Positions 32,953-43,482 of a stretch of DNA of 64,000 bases are shown in pieces. Source of the stretch: Neobacillus notoginsengisoli (lineage in GTDB: Bacteria > Bacillota > Bacilli > Bacillales > Cytobacillaceae); the NCBI RefSeq assembly GCF_003515685.1, contig NZ_QWEG01000005.1, positions 124,001 through 188,000 on the forward strand, read 5' to 3'. Position 1 is the stretch's first letter. The number at the start of each line of letters is the position of its first letter. Position numbers and translations under genes: made by a program. Under the pieces are notes generated by a model. That model did not search any database. It was not told where the DNA came from and saw only the letters and a program-made list of their open reading frames with translations.

Positions 32953-33816
32953 ATGGGAGCAAAAGTAATCAGTGGAAAAGAAATTGCAAAGAAAAAAAGG
33001 CGGGAAATAGCGGATGAAGTACGGGCATTGAGGGAAGAAAATATCATGCCTGGGCTCGCTGTGATCCTTGTCGGGAATAATCACGCTTCGAAAACATATG
33101 TGAATAACAAAGAGAAAGCTTGTGCTGAAGTAGGGATGGAGTCATTTCTGATTTCATTACCGGAAGATGTCAGTCAGCAAGAACTTTTAAAGAAGATTGA
33201 GGAATTGAATAAACGCGAAGATGTCCATGGCATTCTCGTTCAGCTTCCGCTTCCGGATCATATCCAGGAAAAGAGCGTCATTGAGGCGATTTCACCAGAA
33301 AAAGATGTTGATGGATTCCATCCACTTAACATTGGAAGGATGATGACTGGCCAGGATTCGTTTCTTCCGTGTACGCCTTATGGAGTTATGATTATGCTAG
33401 AGGAAACAGGCATAGAGATTTCCGGTAAACATGTGGTGATTGTGGGCAGGAGCAACATTGTCGGAAAGCCGGCGGGACAGCTATTCCTGAATGAAAATGC
33501 TACGGTTACATATTGCCATTCAAGGACCAGGGATCTTGGCTACCACACATCCCAGGCGGATATTATTGTTGCCGCAATCGGGAAGCCAAACTTTATCCGT
33601 TCAAGCCATATCAAAGAAGGCGCTATTGTGATTGATGTTGGTATTAATCGTGACGAGCATGAAAAGCTTTGCGGAGACGTCCATCCGGAAGTTGCCGATA
33701 AAGCCTCATATATTACGCCCGTTCCTGGTGGAGTAGGCCCGATGACCATTACCATGCTTCTCTTTAACACACTGAAAGCAGCCAGACAGTCAAAGTCAGT
33801 GCTACACAACGCCTGA
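32953..33816 (+). CDS. folD: bifunctional methylene-THF dehydrogenase/cyclohydrolase
   Basis: Cytoplasmic one-carbon enzyme of 287 residues interconverting 5,10-methylene-, methenyl- and 10-formyl-THF with NADP. Motifs are YVNNKEKAC (catalytic Lys/Tyr region), QLPLPDHI, PEKDVDGFHPLN, VGRSNIVGKPAGQLF (Rossmann) and TPVPGGVGPMTITML near the end. ATG 32953 follows AAGGAGG. Confidence 0.97.
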   Translation: MGAKVISGKEIAKKKRREIADEVRALREENIMPGLAVILVGNNHASKTYVNNKEKACAEVGMESFLISLPEDVSQQELLKKIEELNKREDVHGILVQLPLPDHIQEKSVIEAISPEKDVDGFHPLNIGRMMTGQDSFLPCTPYGVMIMLEETGIEISGKHVVIVGRSNIVGKPAGQLFLNENATVTYCHSRTRDLGYHTSQADIIVAAIGKPNFIRSSHIKEGAIVIDVGINRDEHEKLCGDVHPEVADKASYITPVPGGVGPMTITMLLFNTLKAARQSKSVLHNA

Positions 33817-33877
33817 TATATCGATATGTTTTAGCCGTTGTGCAACCTAACCGTTAGCGCCGGCTATAAAAGCAAAA

Positions 33878-33958
33878 GCCCTTTTCCATTAAGTTCGATT
33901 TCTTCCCCGTGACGGATAGGGAATCTAAACTTATAATGGAAGAGGGCAGTTTTATTTT
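33878..33958 (+). terminator. long hairpin after folD (terminator or leader RNA of xseA)
   Basis: GCCCTTTTCCATTA and TAATGGAAGAGGGC pair over 14 bp, extended by AAGTT/AACTT and an inner TTCCC/GGGAA, with a TTTTATTTTTA tail. The total stem is much longer than other terminators here. It ends 40 bp before xseA, so it may act as a leader attenuator. Confidence 0.6.
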
Positions 33959-33997
33959 TAAAAGCATTTATGACCGTAAAGCAGGGAGTTTTTATTC

Positions 33998-35344
33998 ATG
34001 CAGGAAGCAAATCGTTATTTAACCGTAACTGCACTGACAAAATACATAAAAAGAAAATTCGATGCGGACCCGCATCTGCAGGATATTTTCCTAAAAGGAG
34101 AAATATCCAATCTCAAGCAACATTCCAGTGGCCATATGTACCTGACATTAAAAGACGATCGTTCGAGAATTCTTGCAGTCATGTTCGCGGGAAATGCTCG
34201 AGGAATGAAATTCGTACCCGAAAATGGAATGAAAGTCATTGTAAGGGGCGAGATTTCGGTTTATGAAGCGAGCGGGCAGTATCAAATTTATATTAAGGAA
34301 ATGAAGCCGGACGGGATTGGGGAGTTATTCCTTGCGTATGAGCAGTTGAAAAAAAAGCTGGAAGCGGAAGGCCTTTTCAGGCGCGAACTAAAAAAAGAGC
34401 TTCCTGCCTTTCCAAAATCAATTGGAATCATCACTTCCCCGACTGGTGCGGCCATCAGGGATATCATAACAACGATTAAGCGCCGCTACCCGATTGCCAA
34501 AATGATTGTGTTTCCCGCACTCGTCCAGGGTGAAAATGCCGGTAAATCGGTTGCAGAGGCAATTAGAAAAGCAAACGTGGCTGGAGATATTGATGTCTTG
34601 ATTGTGGGACGGGGCGGCGGCTCAATCGAGGAACTGTGGGCTTTTAACGAGGAACAAGTTGCCAGGGCTATCTTTGAATCGACCATTCCTGTTATTTCAG
34701 CAGTCGGACATGAAACAGACTTTACAATTGCCGATTATGTAGCTGATCTACGTGCGCCAACTCCAACAGCCGCGGCCGAACTGGCTGTACCCCATATTGA
34801 CGAGCTTTTGGAACGAGTTCTTCAGCGCCAGGGCAGGTTGATCCGCGCGATGAAGGAGAAGTTCAGTTTCCAAAAAGAACGCCTGGAGAGAATCCAGCGA
34901 TCCTACGCTTTCCGTTATCCCCGACGTCTTTATGAGCAGAAGCTTGAGCAGCTGGACAGGCTGACCGAAAGTCTAACCAAGGGAACAAGCAGGATGGTTT
35001 CTTCAAAAAGAGAAAGCCATACCCTTGCCGATAGAAGGCTTAGGAGAAATAATCCACTTCAGCTTCTTGGTGAGGCTGTTTCCGAGCATGAACGAAGGAA
35101 ACGGGAGCTAATACGGGCAATGAATCAAATTCTTTTGGCAAAAAAAGCTGAATTCGGAAAAACTGTAGCCTCTTTGGAGGCGCTTAATCCGCTCAAGATT
35201 ATGGAGCGGGGTTACAGTCTTGCCTATACAGAAGAGCAGCAACTAATTAAAACGACTGAGCAGGTGGCAATAGGCGACAAGGTGACAATTAGAGTAGCGG
35301 ATGGCGGTCTGCTATGTACAATAGAAGATAAACTGGAGGAATAA
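33998..35344 (+). CDS. xseA: exodeoxyribonuclease VII large subunit
   Basis: Protein of 448 residues; with XseB it degrades single-stranded DNA to oligonucleotides. N-terminal OB fold (residues 1-100; [18 protein letters not shown]), catalytic domain with [29 protein letters not shown] and [28 protein letters not shown], then a long coiled coil. ATG 33998. Four nucleotides separate it from xseB. Confidence 0.96.
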   Translation: MQEANRYLTVTALTKYIKRKFDADPHLQDIFLKGEISNLKQHSSGHMYLTLKDDRSRILAVMFAGNARGMKFVPENGMKVIVRGEISVYEASGQYQIYIKEMKPDGIGELFLAYEQLKKKLEAEGLFRRELKKELPAFPKSIGIITSPTGAAIRDIITTIKRRYPIAKMIVFPALVQGENAGKSVAEAIRKANVAGDIDVLIVGRGGGSIEELWAFNEEQVARAIFESTIPVISAVGHETDFTIADYVADLRAPTPTAAAELAVPHIDELLERVLQRQGRLIRAMKEKFSFQKERLERIQRSYAFRYPRRLYEQKLEQLDRLTESLTKGTSRMVSSKRESHTLADRRLRRNNPLQLLGEAVSEHERRKRELIRAMNQILLAKKAEFGKTVASLEALNPLKIMERGYSLAYTEEQQLIKTTEQVAIGDKVTIRVADGGLLCTIEDKLEE

Positions 35345-35348
35345 TAAA

Positions 35349-35582
35349 ATGGAAGAGGAAAAAAAACTTACGTTTGAACAGGCGATGGAACATTTGGAAC
35401 GGATTGTAGAACGGCTTGAGGAAGGGGATGTTCCCCTCGAGGAGGCAATTGGATTTTATAAAGAAGGCATGGAATTATCGAAACTATGCCATGATAAACT
35501 AAAAAATGTAGAGGAACAGTTAACACAGATTATTACCGAGGATGGCCGAAATGTGCCTTTCTCCGTAGATGGGGAGGAATAG
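35349..35582 (+). CDS. xseB: exodeoxyribonuclease VII small subunit
   Basis: Protein of 77 residues. The helical-hairpin core [26 protein letters not shown] is diagnostic. Several copies wrap the XseA coiled coil. ATG 35349 follows GGAGGA inside the xseA end. Acidic tail. Confidence 0.96.
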   Translation: MEEEKKLTFEQAMEHLERIVERLEEGDVPLEEAIGFYKEGMELSKLCHDKLKNVEEQLTQIITEDGRNVPFSVDGEE

Positions 35583-35600
35583 GAAATGGAGGGTGGACTT

Positions 35601-36479
35601 TTGAACGAAAAAATAAAAGAATACAAACAGCTACTTGAGAACACACTCCGTTCATCGGTCCAAAACCTTGATGCGCCTTCATCACTGAAAGAGGCGATGG
35701 CCTATTCTCTTGAAGCAGGTGGTAAACGTATTAGGCCGATGCTCGTGTTCGCGGCGATGGATGCTTTCGGCAAAAATCCGGCACATGGTGTAACGACGGC
35801 GGCCGCCATTGAAATGGTCCATACTTACTCCTTGATTCATGATGATTTGCCTAGTATGGATAATGACGATTTAAGGAGAGGAAAGCCCACCAACCATAAG
35901 GTTTTCGGGGAGGCAATGGCCATCTTGGCGGGTGATGCACTTTTAACCCACAGCTTCGAGCTGATTGGGACGATTCCAGATGAACATGCAGGAGCCGATA
36001 AGAAAATAAAACTTGTCACAGGGCTTGCAAAAGCGGCCGGTGCGAGCGGGATGGTCGGTGGGCAGGCTGCAGACATGGAAGGGGAAGACAAGGAGCTGAC
36101 ACTTGCCGAGTTAGAATCCATTCATCTTAATAAAACTGGCCGCCTTCTTGAATTCAGCGTCCTGGCGGGCTCCATTCTTTCCGGTGCTGACCAGGAAAAG
36201 CTTACGATCCTTTCTAGGTTTGCCTATCATCTTGGCTTGGCATTTCAAATTCGGGATGACATCCTTGACGTTGAAGGAGATGAACTGGCACTCGGTAAAC
36301 GTGTTGGCAGTGATACGGCAAATCATAAAAGCACTTATCCGAGGCTGTTGACTCTTGAAGGAGCGAAACAGGCTCTCGATCATCACATTACAATGGCCAG
36401 GGAACAATTGGGGCTGACAGGTCTAAATACATCCTTTTTACTAGAAATCACCGAAATGGTGGCGACGAGAAACTCATAA
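35601..36479 (+). CDS. ispA: farnesyl diphosphate synthase-type polyprenyl synthase
   Basis: Condenses IPP with DMAPP/GPP to FPP; about 292 residues. First Asp-rich motif DDLPSMDND (near residue 82) and second DDILD (near 225), plus GGKRIRPML and the KPTNHKVFGE stretch. TTG 35601 (MNEKIKEYK) follows GGAGGG; ATG 35586, 15 nt upstream behind GGGAGGA, is equally possible. Lies before dxs, so early and mid isoprenoid steps are linked. Confidence 0.94.
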   Translation: MNEKIKEYKQLLENTLRSSVQNLDAPSSLKEAMAYSLEAGGKRIRPMLVFAAMDAFGKNPAHGVTTAAAIEMVHTYSLIHDDLPSMDNDDLRRGKPTNHKVFGEAMAILAGDALLTHSFELIGTIPDEHAGADKKIKLVTGLAKAAGASGMVGGQAADMEGEDKELTLAELESIHLNKTGRLLEFSVLAGSILSGADQEKLTILSRFAYHLGLAFQIRDDILDVEGDELALGKRVGSDTANHKSTYPRLLTLEGAKQALDHHITMAREQLGLTGLNTSFLLEITEMVATRNS

Positions 36480-36546
36480 GTGCGTTTGAGGGACAGACAG
36501 GATTGTGTTACAATAAACTTGCTAAATGAACATTGGATTGATTGTT

Positions 36547-36580
36547 GCCGTTAACACTAGGGTGCTAGCGGCTTATTTTA
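36547..36580 (+). terminator. probable terminator between ispA and dxs
   Basis: GCCGTTA and TAGCGGC form a short stem (one wobble), followed by TTATTTTA. Weaker than the others, so some readthrough to dxs is plausible. Confidence 0.5.
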
Positions 36581-36704
36581 TATCATTTTAAGGAAATAAT
36601 AGGCTAAATGTTCATATTTCCTTGAGGTATCTGCTTATTCCTTTATAATAAATAGAGATTAAATTAATTTTGGCATACTATGCAATGAAAGTGAGTGATC
36701 CTCT

Positions 36705-38597
36705 TTGGATCTAACATCGATTAAAGATCCGTCCTTTTTAAAAGGGATGTCAAATGCACAACTGGAACAATTAGGCGAGGAAATACGCAGTTTTCTAATT
36801 GAAAAGCTTTCCTTGACAGGAGGCCATATCGGACCGAATTTGGGTGTTGTTGAATTGACCCTGGCGCTCCATAAGTGTTTTGATAGCCCGAAGGATAAGA
36901 TTATTTGGGACGTCGGCCACCAATCATATGTTCATAAAATCCTTACAGGCAGGGCGTGTGAATTTGATACCCTCAGGCAATTCAAGGGGCTTTGCGGTTT
37001 CCCGAAACGCTCCGAAAGCGCTCATGATGTTTGGGAAACAGGCCACAGCTCGACTTCTCTTTCTGCTGCCATGGGAATGGCAATTGCAAGGGATTTGAAA
37101 AAGGAAAAGAGCTATATCCTGCCTGTCATCGGTGACGGAGCCCTTACCGGTGGAATGGCGCTTGAGGCATTGAATCATATCGGACATGAAAAAACAAACA
37201 TGATTGTAATCCTGAATGACAATGAAATGTCAATTGCTCCAAACGTCGGTGCTCTTCATAACGTACTAGGCAGACTAAGGACATCTGGCAAATACAATGG
37301 GGTTAAAGATGACATTGAATGGCTGATTAAAAAAATCCCGGCAGTTGGGGGCGTCCTTGCAGCAACGGCGGAGAGGGTAAAAGATAGTCTTAAATACATG
37401 CTAGTTTCTGGAATGTTCTTTGAAGAGATGGGTTTTACTTATTTAGGTCCAGTAGATGGACATAATTTTGAAGACCTTTTTGAAAATCTTGCTTATGCTA
37501 AGAAGATTGAAGGGCCGGTCATCCTTCACGTGATTACCAAAAAGGGAAAGGGCTACCATCCTGCAGAATCGGATAAAATCGGAACTTGGCATGGAACGGG
37601 CCCTTATAAAATGAATACGGGTGATTTTGTAAAACCGTCATTTGCCCCTCCATCCTGGAGCGGACTTGTCAGTGAAACAGTACGAAAAATTGCTCGCAAG
37701 GATGAGCGGGTTGTCGCAATTACACCTGCAATGCCTGTCGGTTCGAAGCTTGAAGGGTTCGCATCGGAATTTCCAGACAGGATGTTTGATGTCGGGATTG
37801 CGGAGCAGCATGCTGCAACACTGGCCGCAGGTCTTGCCACGCAGAACATGAAACCGTTTTTGGCGATATACTCCACGTTCCTACAACGGGCATATGACCA
37901 GGTTGTCCATGACATATGCAGGCAAAACCTTAACGTTTTTATCGGCATTGACAGGGCGGGCCTTGTCGGGGCGGATGGCGAAACCCATCAGGGTGTTTTT
38001 GATATTGCGTTCCTCAGGCATGTGCCTAATCTTGTGCTGATGATGCCAAAGGATGAAAATGAAGGGCAACATATGGTCTACACGGCCTTAAAATATGATG
38101 AGGGCCCCATTGCAATGCGATTCCCTCGCGGTAACGGACTTGGGGTCCCGATGGATGAAACCTTCAAACAAATCCAGATAGGCACTTGGGAAATATTAAA
38201 AGATGGCCGTGATGCAGCAATTCTGACCTTTGGAACGACCATCCAAATGGCTTTGGAAGCTGCGTCTGAAATGGAGAGCCGGGGGCTTTCCGTAAAGGTC
38301 GTAAATGCGCGCTTCATCAAGCCGTTGGATGGCGACATGCTTTCGGGAATCCTTGAAGACGGCATGCCGATTCTGACGATTGAAGAAGCAGTCTTGCAGG
38401 GCGGGTTTGGAAGCAGCGTCCTTGAATATGCACATGACCACGGCTATTTCCATAATGTTATTGACAGAATGGGTATACCAGATGAGTTCATTGAGCATGG
38501 CAGCGTCGATCAACTTCTTGAAGAAATAGACTTTACGGTAGAGGATGCCGTCAGACGGCTAAGCATTCTTGCAGCCAAAAAACAACAGAGGGCGTAG
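36705..38597 (+). CDS. dxs: 1-deoxy-D-xylulose-5-phosphate synthase
   Basis: Thiamine-diphosphate enzyme of 630 residues; first step of the MEP isoprenoid pathway (pyruvate + glyceraldehyde 3-phosphate). TPP motif [15 protein letters not shown]...NDNEMSI (residues about 145-180), [17 protein letters not shown] with catalytic Glu (near 370), [15 protein letters not shown] (near 425) and a C-terminal transketolase domain. TTG 36705 is the apparent start, with a weak RBS; a transcript leader of about 200 bp precedes it. Confidence 0.96.
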   Translation: MDLTSIKDPSFLKGMSNAQLEQLGEEIRSFLIEKLSLTGGHIGPNLGVVELTLALHKCFDSPKDKIIWDVGHQSYVHKILTGRACEFDTLRQFKGLCGFPKRSESAHDVWETGHSSTSLSAAMGMAIARDLKKEKSYILPVIGDGALTGGMALEALNHIGHEKTNMIVILNDNEMSIAPNVGALHNVLGRLRTSGKYNGVKDDIEWLIKKIPAVGGVLAATAERVKDSLKYMLVSGMFFEEMGFTYLGPVDGHNFEDLFENLAYAKKIEGPVILHVITKKGKGYHPAESDKIGTWHGTGPYKMNTGDFVKPSFAPPSWSGLVSETVRKIARKDERVVAITPAMPVGSKLEGFASEFPDRMFDVGIAEQHAATLAAGLATQNMKPFLAIYSTFLQRAYDQVVHDICRQNLNVFIGIDRAGLVGADGETHQGVFDIAFLRHVPNLVLMMPKDENEGQHMVYTALKYDEGPIAMRFPRGNGLGVPMDETFKQIQIGTWEILKDGRDAAILTFGTTIQMALEAASEMESRGLSVKVVNARFIKPLDGDMLSGILEDGMPILTIEEAVLQGGFGSSVLEYAHDHGYFHNVIDRMGIPDEFIEHGSVDQLLEEIDFTVEDAVRRLSILAAKKQQRA

Positions 38598-38599
38598 GC

Positions 38600-39442
38600 A
38601 TGAAAGTTAGAAAAGAGCGACTGGATGTCCTGCTCGTGGAAAGAGGACTTTCGGAGACGCGAGAAAAAGCGAAGCGGGCCGTTATGGCCGGGCTTGTGTA
38701 TTCAAATGAACAGCGGCTTGATAAGCCGGGAGAAAAAATAAATGCGGATCTTCCTTTGACAGTCAAAGGAAATGCGATTCCGTATGTTAGCCGGGGTGGC
38801 CTTAAGCTTGAAAAAGCCCTTCAAGTATTTAATGTTGACGTTTCCGGCAAAACGATGCTTGATATCGGATCATCTACTGGTGGTTTTACGGACTGCGCAC
38901 TGCAAAACGGAGCAAAAATGTCCTATGCGCTTGATGTTGGTTATAACCAGCTAGCCTGGAAGCTTCGGCAAGATGAGCGGGTCGTGGTAATGGAACGGAC
39001 CAATTTCCGTTATGTGACGCCCGCCGATCTTCAAAGAGGGCTTCCCGATTTTGCAACAATTGATGTCTCGTTCATTTCCTTGTCATTGATTCTTCCTGTT
39101 TTGGCAGGCTTGTTAGTCCCAAACAGCGATGTTATCGCCCTTGTCAAACCACAGTTTGAGGCAGGCAGGGAACAGGTCGGAAAAAAAGGAATTGTCAGGG
39201 ATGAGAAAGTCCATTTGGCTGTATTGGAGAAAACGATTGCCCTGGCTCTGCAACTGAAGTTTAACGTTTCCGGTCTATCCTACTCGCCTATAACCGGCGG
39301 GGACGGGAATATTGAATTCCTCCTGCATCTTCGTTGGGAAGGGAATGAAAAAGGCGGAGAAAACCTGCTGCAAAGCGGGCCTGACCAAATCGTAAAAGAA
39401 GCACACAAAACATTAAAAACAAAACACACCGAAGAAGGGTAA
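38600..39442 (+). CDS. tlyA: TlyA-type rRNA (cytidine-2'-O)-methyltransferase
   Basis: Protein of 280 residues: S4 RNA-binding domain (RLDVLLVERGLSETREKAKRAVMAGLV) followed by an FtsJ-like Rossmann methyltransferase (LDIGSSTGGFTDCALQNGA; LVKPQFEAGREQVGKKGIVRD). Hemolysin-like by name, but the family modifies ribosomal RNA. ATG 38600 lies 2 nt after the dxs stop. B. subtilis YqxC is the equivalent. Confidence 0.94.
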   Translation: MKVRKERLDVLLVERGLSETREKAKRAVMAGLVYSNEQRLDKPGEKINADLPLTVKGNAIPYVSRGGLKLEKALQVFNVDVSGKTMLDIGSSTGGFTDCALQNGAKMSYALDVGYNQLAWKLRQDERVVVMERTNFRYVTPADLQRGLPDFATIDVSFISLSLILPVLAGLLVPNSDVIALVKPQFEAGREQVGKKGIVRDEKVHLAVLEKTIALALQLKFNVSGLSYSPITGGDGNIEFLLHLRWEGNEKGGENLLQSGPDQIVKEAHKTLKTKHTEEG

Positions 39443-39460
39443 GCACCGCTTATCCTTTTT
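39435..39460 (+). terminator. intrinsic terminator of tlyA
   Basis: AAGGGTAAGC and GCTTATCCTT stem with a 3-nt loop and TTTTTC. The stop codon is inside the stem. Confidence 0.8.
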
Positions 39461-39591
39461 CTTTGGCGTTTTTCCTTTTTTCTCCGAAAGAAACAATGTA
39501 CAAGAAACGGGAAATGGGCTAACATATGATGTATAAACGACATAATTCGCAAACCGTGCAAATGTTTTGAATGCCTAATGGAGTGATATAA

Positions 39592-40041
39592 ATGAACAAA
39601 GGCCAGCGCCATATTAAAATTAGAGAAATTATCGCGAATAATGAAATCGAAACCCAGGATGAATTAGTCGATGAATTAAAGAGACAGGGCTATAATGTAA
39701 CACAGGCGACTGTTTCCAGGGATATCAAGGAACTTCATCTCCTGAAAGTTCCTTTGCTTGACGGAAGGTACAAATACAGCCTTCCATCGGACCAGCGTTT
39801 CAATCCTATGCAAAAACTCAAACGTTCTCTTATTGATGCGTTTGTGAGGGTCGATTCCGCCGGGCATCTTTTGGTGATGAAGACACTTCCCGGAAACGCA
39901 ATGGCAATTGGGGCTTTAATTGACAATTTGGATTGGGAAGAAATCCTAGGAACCATCTGCGGCGACGATACATTATTAATTATTTGCAGAACGCCCGAAG
40001 ATACGGAAACAATCACAAACAAATTCCTTGAAATGCTTTAA
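39592..40041 (+). CDS. argR: arginine repressor/activator AhrC (ArgR)
   Basis: Hexameric arginine-responsive regulator of 149 residues. N-terminal winged helix ([40 protein letters not shown]) and C-terminal arginine-binding/oligomerisation domain ([27 protein letters not shown]). Represses arginine synthesis and activates catabolism. Candidate binding sites occur before artP in this window. Located between tlyA and recN as in other Bacillus. Confidence 0.95.
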   Translation: MNKGQRHIKIREIIANNEIETQDELVDELKRQGYNVTQATVSRDIKELHLLKVPLLDGRYKYSLPSDQRFNPMQKLKRSLIDAFVRVDSAGHLLVMKTLPGNAMAIGALIDNLDWEEILGTICGDDTLLIICRTPEDTETITNKFLEML

Positions 40042-40056
40042 ACGGGGGAATGTTAC

Positions 40057-41745
40057 TTGTTAACGGAACTGTCGATTAAGAATTTTGCAATAATTGAGGC
40101 CCTTTCTGTTTCTTTCAAAAAGGGCCTGACTGTCTTGACCGGTGAGACCGGAGCGGGAAAGTCGATTATTATTGACGCGATCCATCTGCTCGTTGGCGGA
40201 AGAGGTTCATCGGAATTTGTCCGCCACGGAGAAGAAAAAGCTGAAATTGAAGGATTGTTCCTGCTCGATGACAGCAAGCATCCTTGTATAGAAAAGGCAT
40301 CCGAATATGGAATCGAGATAGAAGACTCCATGGTTGTCCTGCGGCGGGATATTTCCCAAACTGGAAAAAGTGTTTGCCGAATTAACGGAAAACTGGTGAC
40401 CATCTCCATTCTCCGCGAAATTGGCGGGACGCTTGTTGATATCCATGGCCAACATGAACACCAGGAATTAATGAATGAGGCACTGCATCTTCCTTTGCTA
40501 GACCAATTTGGCCAGCAGGAAATTACGCCATACCTGGATTCGTACCGGAATGTTTATCAACAATACGAAGAAACCATCGGGAAACTCAGGAAGTTAAACG
40601 AAAATGAACAGAAAATGGCTCACAGACTTGACTTGATTCAATTCCAGGTTGAAGAGATCAGTAACGCCTGCTTAAAACCAAACGAAGACGAGGAGCTTGG
40701 AGACGAAAAACAAAAACTCGTCAATTTTGAAAAAATATTCGAGTCGGCGCAGACGGGTTACTTGGCTTTAAAAGGGGATTCCCACGCGCTTGACTGGGCC
40801 GGAGAAGCTATGAATCAGCTGGAAAATGCGGCAGCGCTCGACCCGGCTTACAAGGAATTATTTGAAACGGTATCCAACAGTTATTATGCCTTGGAGGATG
40901 CTGCTGTAACCCTACGCAATAACCTGGATAACTTGGAATATGATCCGCAGAGACTGAATGAAATTGAAGATAGACTAAATGAAATCAATCAGCTGAAACG
41001 GAAGTATGGAAAGACAATCCCGGAAATCCTCGAATATGGGGAAAAAATCAAGGTTGAAATCGATGCTCTGCAAAATAAGGAAACACATATCGGAAACTTG
41101 GAAAAAGAACTGAGTATCCTTAAAAAAGAGTTAACTGTTAAAGCCTCCGAACTGACCAAGGTGCGGAAAAAATGGGCGGAGAAACTAACAAAGCTTATTC
41201 ATAAGGAACTAAAAGACCTATATATGGCCAAAACGATATTTGAAATCCGTTTTTTAAAGGGCGGGCAAAGCTATTCTAAAATGGGTATGGATAAGGTTGA
41301 GTTTTTTATTTCAACGAATCCCGGCGAACCACTAAAACCGCTTTCGAAAGTTGCTTCTGGCGGGGAGTTATCAAGAATCATGCTTGCGTTGAAGAGTATT
41401 TTCTCAAAGCATCAAGGTGTAACGTCAATCATTTTTGATGAAGTTGACACGGGCGTCAGCGGCCGTGTTGCCCAGGCAATTGCAGAAAAGATTTCCCGTG
41501 TAGCTTCCGGTTCCCAGGTATTGTGTATTTCACACTTGCCCCAGGTTGCTGCAATGGCAGATACACACTTGTTGATTTCCAAAGTAATGAAAGGCGGAAG
41601 GACGAAGACAGCCGTCGTTCCGCTTAGCGAGAACGAGAAAGTAGCTGAAATCGGGAGAATGATTTCCGGCGTGGAAATTACTGATTTGACAAAAGAACAT
41701 GCGAAGGAATTGCTCCTCCTTGCGGAAAAGATAAAAAACACATGA
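40057..41745 (+). CDS. recN: DNA repair ATPase RecN
   Basis: SMC-like double-strand break repair protein of 562 residues from TTG 40057 (after GGGGG). Walker A GETGAGKSI near residue 30; central coiled coils (residues about 150-370); signature SGGELSRIMLA near 430 and Walker B IIFDEVDTGVSG near 455. It acts early at DNA ends. Unlike E. coli, no obvious LexA box was identified by eye. Confidence 0.96.
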   Translation: MLTELSIKNFAIIEALSVSFKKGLTVLTGETGAGKSIIIDAIHLLVGGRGSSEFVRHGEEKAEIEGLFLLDDSKHPCIEKASEYGIEIEDSMVVLRRDISQTGKSVCRINGKLVTISILREIGGTLVDIHGQHEHQELMNEALHLPLLDQFGQQEITPYLDSYRNVYQQYEETIGKLRKLNENEQKMAHRLDLIQFQVEEISNACLKPNEDEELGDEKQKLVNFEKIFESAQTGYLALKGDSHALDWAGEAMNQLENAAALDPAYKELFETVSNSYYALEDAAVTLRNNLDNLEYDPQRLNEIEDRLNEINQLKRKYGKTIPEILEYGEKIKVEIDALQNKETHIGNLEKELSILKKELTVKASELTKVRKKWAEKLTKLIHKELKDLYMAKTIFEIRFLKGGQSYSKMGMDKVEFFISTNPGEPLKPLSKVASGGELSRIMLALKSIFSKHQGVTSIIFDEVDTGVSGRVAQAIAEKISRVASGSQVLCISHLPQVAAMADTHLLISKVMKGGRTKTAVVPLSENEKVAEIGRMISGVEITDLTKEHAKELLLLAEKIKNT

Positions 41746-41777
41746 AAAGCTATCCTATTAAGGGTAGCTTTTTTATT
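41745..41777 (+). terminator. intrinsic terminator of recN
   Basis: AAAGCTATCC and GGGTAGCTTT arms, then TTTTATTT. Confidence 0.85.
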
Positions 41778-41864
41778 TGGCCAAGGTTATAAATGCCCGC
41801 TAACCCGGCAAAATTATAACTGTAGCCATTTTGCAAAGAGAAAGCATTAGAAGCGAGGAGAGTG

Positions 41865-43160
41865 ATGAATTTGAAATTAGGATTGCTCAGAAAAATAATC
41901 GGTGGAATTCTCCTTGTTTCAATTATTGTCTTGGTGAACTGGAAGCCATTCCAGACATATCTCCAAATTCCTAACCAAATTACTGTATTTCAGGGGCAAG
42001 AGGTTTCTTTTGGAAAAGCATCACCTGTCTCAGCAACAGTAGCGCAAAGTCCGGAAAAAATCATCCTAAATCAAACCGAACACCTTGTGTCCGTATCTGC
42101 CAAGGAGTCAGGTAAGAGTGAGGTTATTTTGGATCTCGCCGGAATCCCAATTAAAAAGGTCGATGTGAATGTCCTGAAGGGATTTAAAGTTTATCCGGGG
42201 GGGCAATCAATAGGGGTCAAGTTAAATACAGTAGGCGTACTTGTCGTTGGACACCACCAAGTAGAAACGGCAGCCGGAAAAAAATCACCTGGGGAGTTAT
42301 CCGGTATCAAGGTGGGAGATATCATAACGCAAATAAACGGCCAGAAGATAGAAAAAATGTCGGATGTGGCGCCATTTGTCCAGGAGGCAGGGAAAAGCGG
42401 TAAACCGCTTAAAATCCAGATTTCTAGGGAGAAAGGCCAGTTTAAGGCCAGCTTATTGCCATTAAAGGAAAAGGGAACATCCAGTTACAAGCTTGGGTTA
42501 TATATTCGTGATTCAGCAGCAGGAATAGGAACGATGACTTTTTATCACCCTTTATCAAAAAAATACGGGGCTCTTGGACACGTTATTTCTGATATGGATA
42601 CGAAAAAGCCAATCGTTGTAGAGGACGGCCAAATCGTAAGGTCAACTGTAACGTCAATTGAAAAAGGCAGCAACGGAAATCCAGGAGAAAAACTGGCGAG
42701 ATTTTCTGATGACAGAGAGATTATCGGAAATATAAACAGAAACAGCCCGTTTGGGATATTCGGAAAATTAAGCAAGGATATTGAAAACGGAATATTGGAT
42801 ACACCAATGCCAATCGCCCTATCCCATCAGGTAAAGGAAGGGCCGGCGAAAATATTGACTGTAGTGGATAATGATAAAGTGGAAATGTTTAACATTGAAA
42901 TTGTCAGCACAATCCCGCAGAAGTTCCCGGCAACAAAGGGAATGGTCATCAAAGTAACGGATCCGAAACTGTTGGCAAAGACCGGAGGAATTGTTCAGGG
43001 GATGAGCGGAAGCCCGATTATCCAATCAGGTAAAGTAATTGGCGCGGTCACCCACGTTTTTGTCAACGATCCAACTTCGGGATATGGCGTCCATATTGAA
43101 TGGATGCTATCGGAAGCGGGAATTGATATATACGAAAAACCAAAGTTAAAAGCAAGTTAA
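41865..43160 (+). CDS. spoIVB: SpoIVB serine peptidase (S55)
   Basis: Forespore-secreted protease of 431 residues that cleaves SpoIVFA to switch on pro-sigma-K processing. N-terminal membrane segment ([16 protein letters not shown]), PDZ domain (residues about 110-195; [18 protein letters not shown]) and peptidase domain with His in [12 protein letters not shown] and Ser in the motif GMSGSPIIQ, after the Asp in KVTDPK. ATG 41865 follows GAGGAG closely; GTG 41862 is possible. Precedes spo0A as in B. subtilis. Confidence 0.95.
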   Translation: MNLKLGLLRKIIGGILLVSIIVLVNWKPFQTYLQIPNQITVFQGQEVSFGKASPVSATVAQSPEKIILNQTEHLVSVSAKESGKSEVILDLAGIPIKKVDVNVLKGFKVYPGGQSIGVKLNTVGVLVVGHHQVETAAGKKSPGELSGIKVGDIITQINGQKIEKMSDVAPFVQEAGKSGKPLKIQISREKGQFKASLLPLKEKGTSSYKLGLYIRDSAAGIGTMTFYHPLSKKYGALGHVISDMDTKKPIVVEDGQIVRSTVTSIEKGSNGNPGEKLARFSDDREIIGNINRNSPFGIFGKLSKDIENGILDTPMPIALSHQVKEGPAKILTVVDNDKVEMFNIEIVSTIPQKFPATKGMVIKVTDPKLLAKTGGIVQGMSGSPIIQSGKVIGAVTHVFVNDPTSGYGVHIEWMLSEAGIDIYEKPKLKAS

Positions 43161-43175
43161 GGGTTGAATAGCGGT

Positions 43176-43209
43176 AAAGTGCCACAGTGGGTAGACTGTG
43201 GTACTTTCT
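43176..43209 (+). terminator. intrinsic terminator of spoIVB
   Basis: AAAGTGCCACAGT and ACTGTGGTACTTT arms with a 6-nt loop and a short T run. Confidence 0.8.
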
Positions 43210-43275
43210 TGTGAATGAGAAAATTATTGTTTTCTTGTAAAAAAAAGAGGGAAAGAAGGAGTGAAATAAAGATTA

Positions 43276-43412
43276 TTCGACAAAAATGCAAAGAAAAGTG
43301 AAATGCGTCGAAAATAAAAGAAAAATAAAGAAAAACAAAGAAAAACCCTTTTTTTGTGGTTTTTTTGAGAAAATTTAAACAGTACAAAGGATTTTATGTT
43401 GCATTGTCGAAT
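43276..43412 (+). promoter_or_regulatory. spo0A control region: 0A boxes and sigma-H promoter
   Basis: TTCGACA (43276-43282) and TGTCGAA (43405-43411) are exact Spo0A boxes. AAAGGATTT (43386-43394) and CGAAT (43408-43412), 13 bp apart, fit a sigma-H promoter like Ps of B. subtilis spo0A, with the second box over the -10. The stretch 43210-43380 is A-rich and holds no gene. Confidence 0.65.
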
Positions 43413-43482
43413 ATGTCCATTAGAATAGAAATTAGGCAATGCTTTTACGACTATTTAATGGAATCCGAGGAGGTAACTGGGA

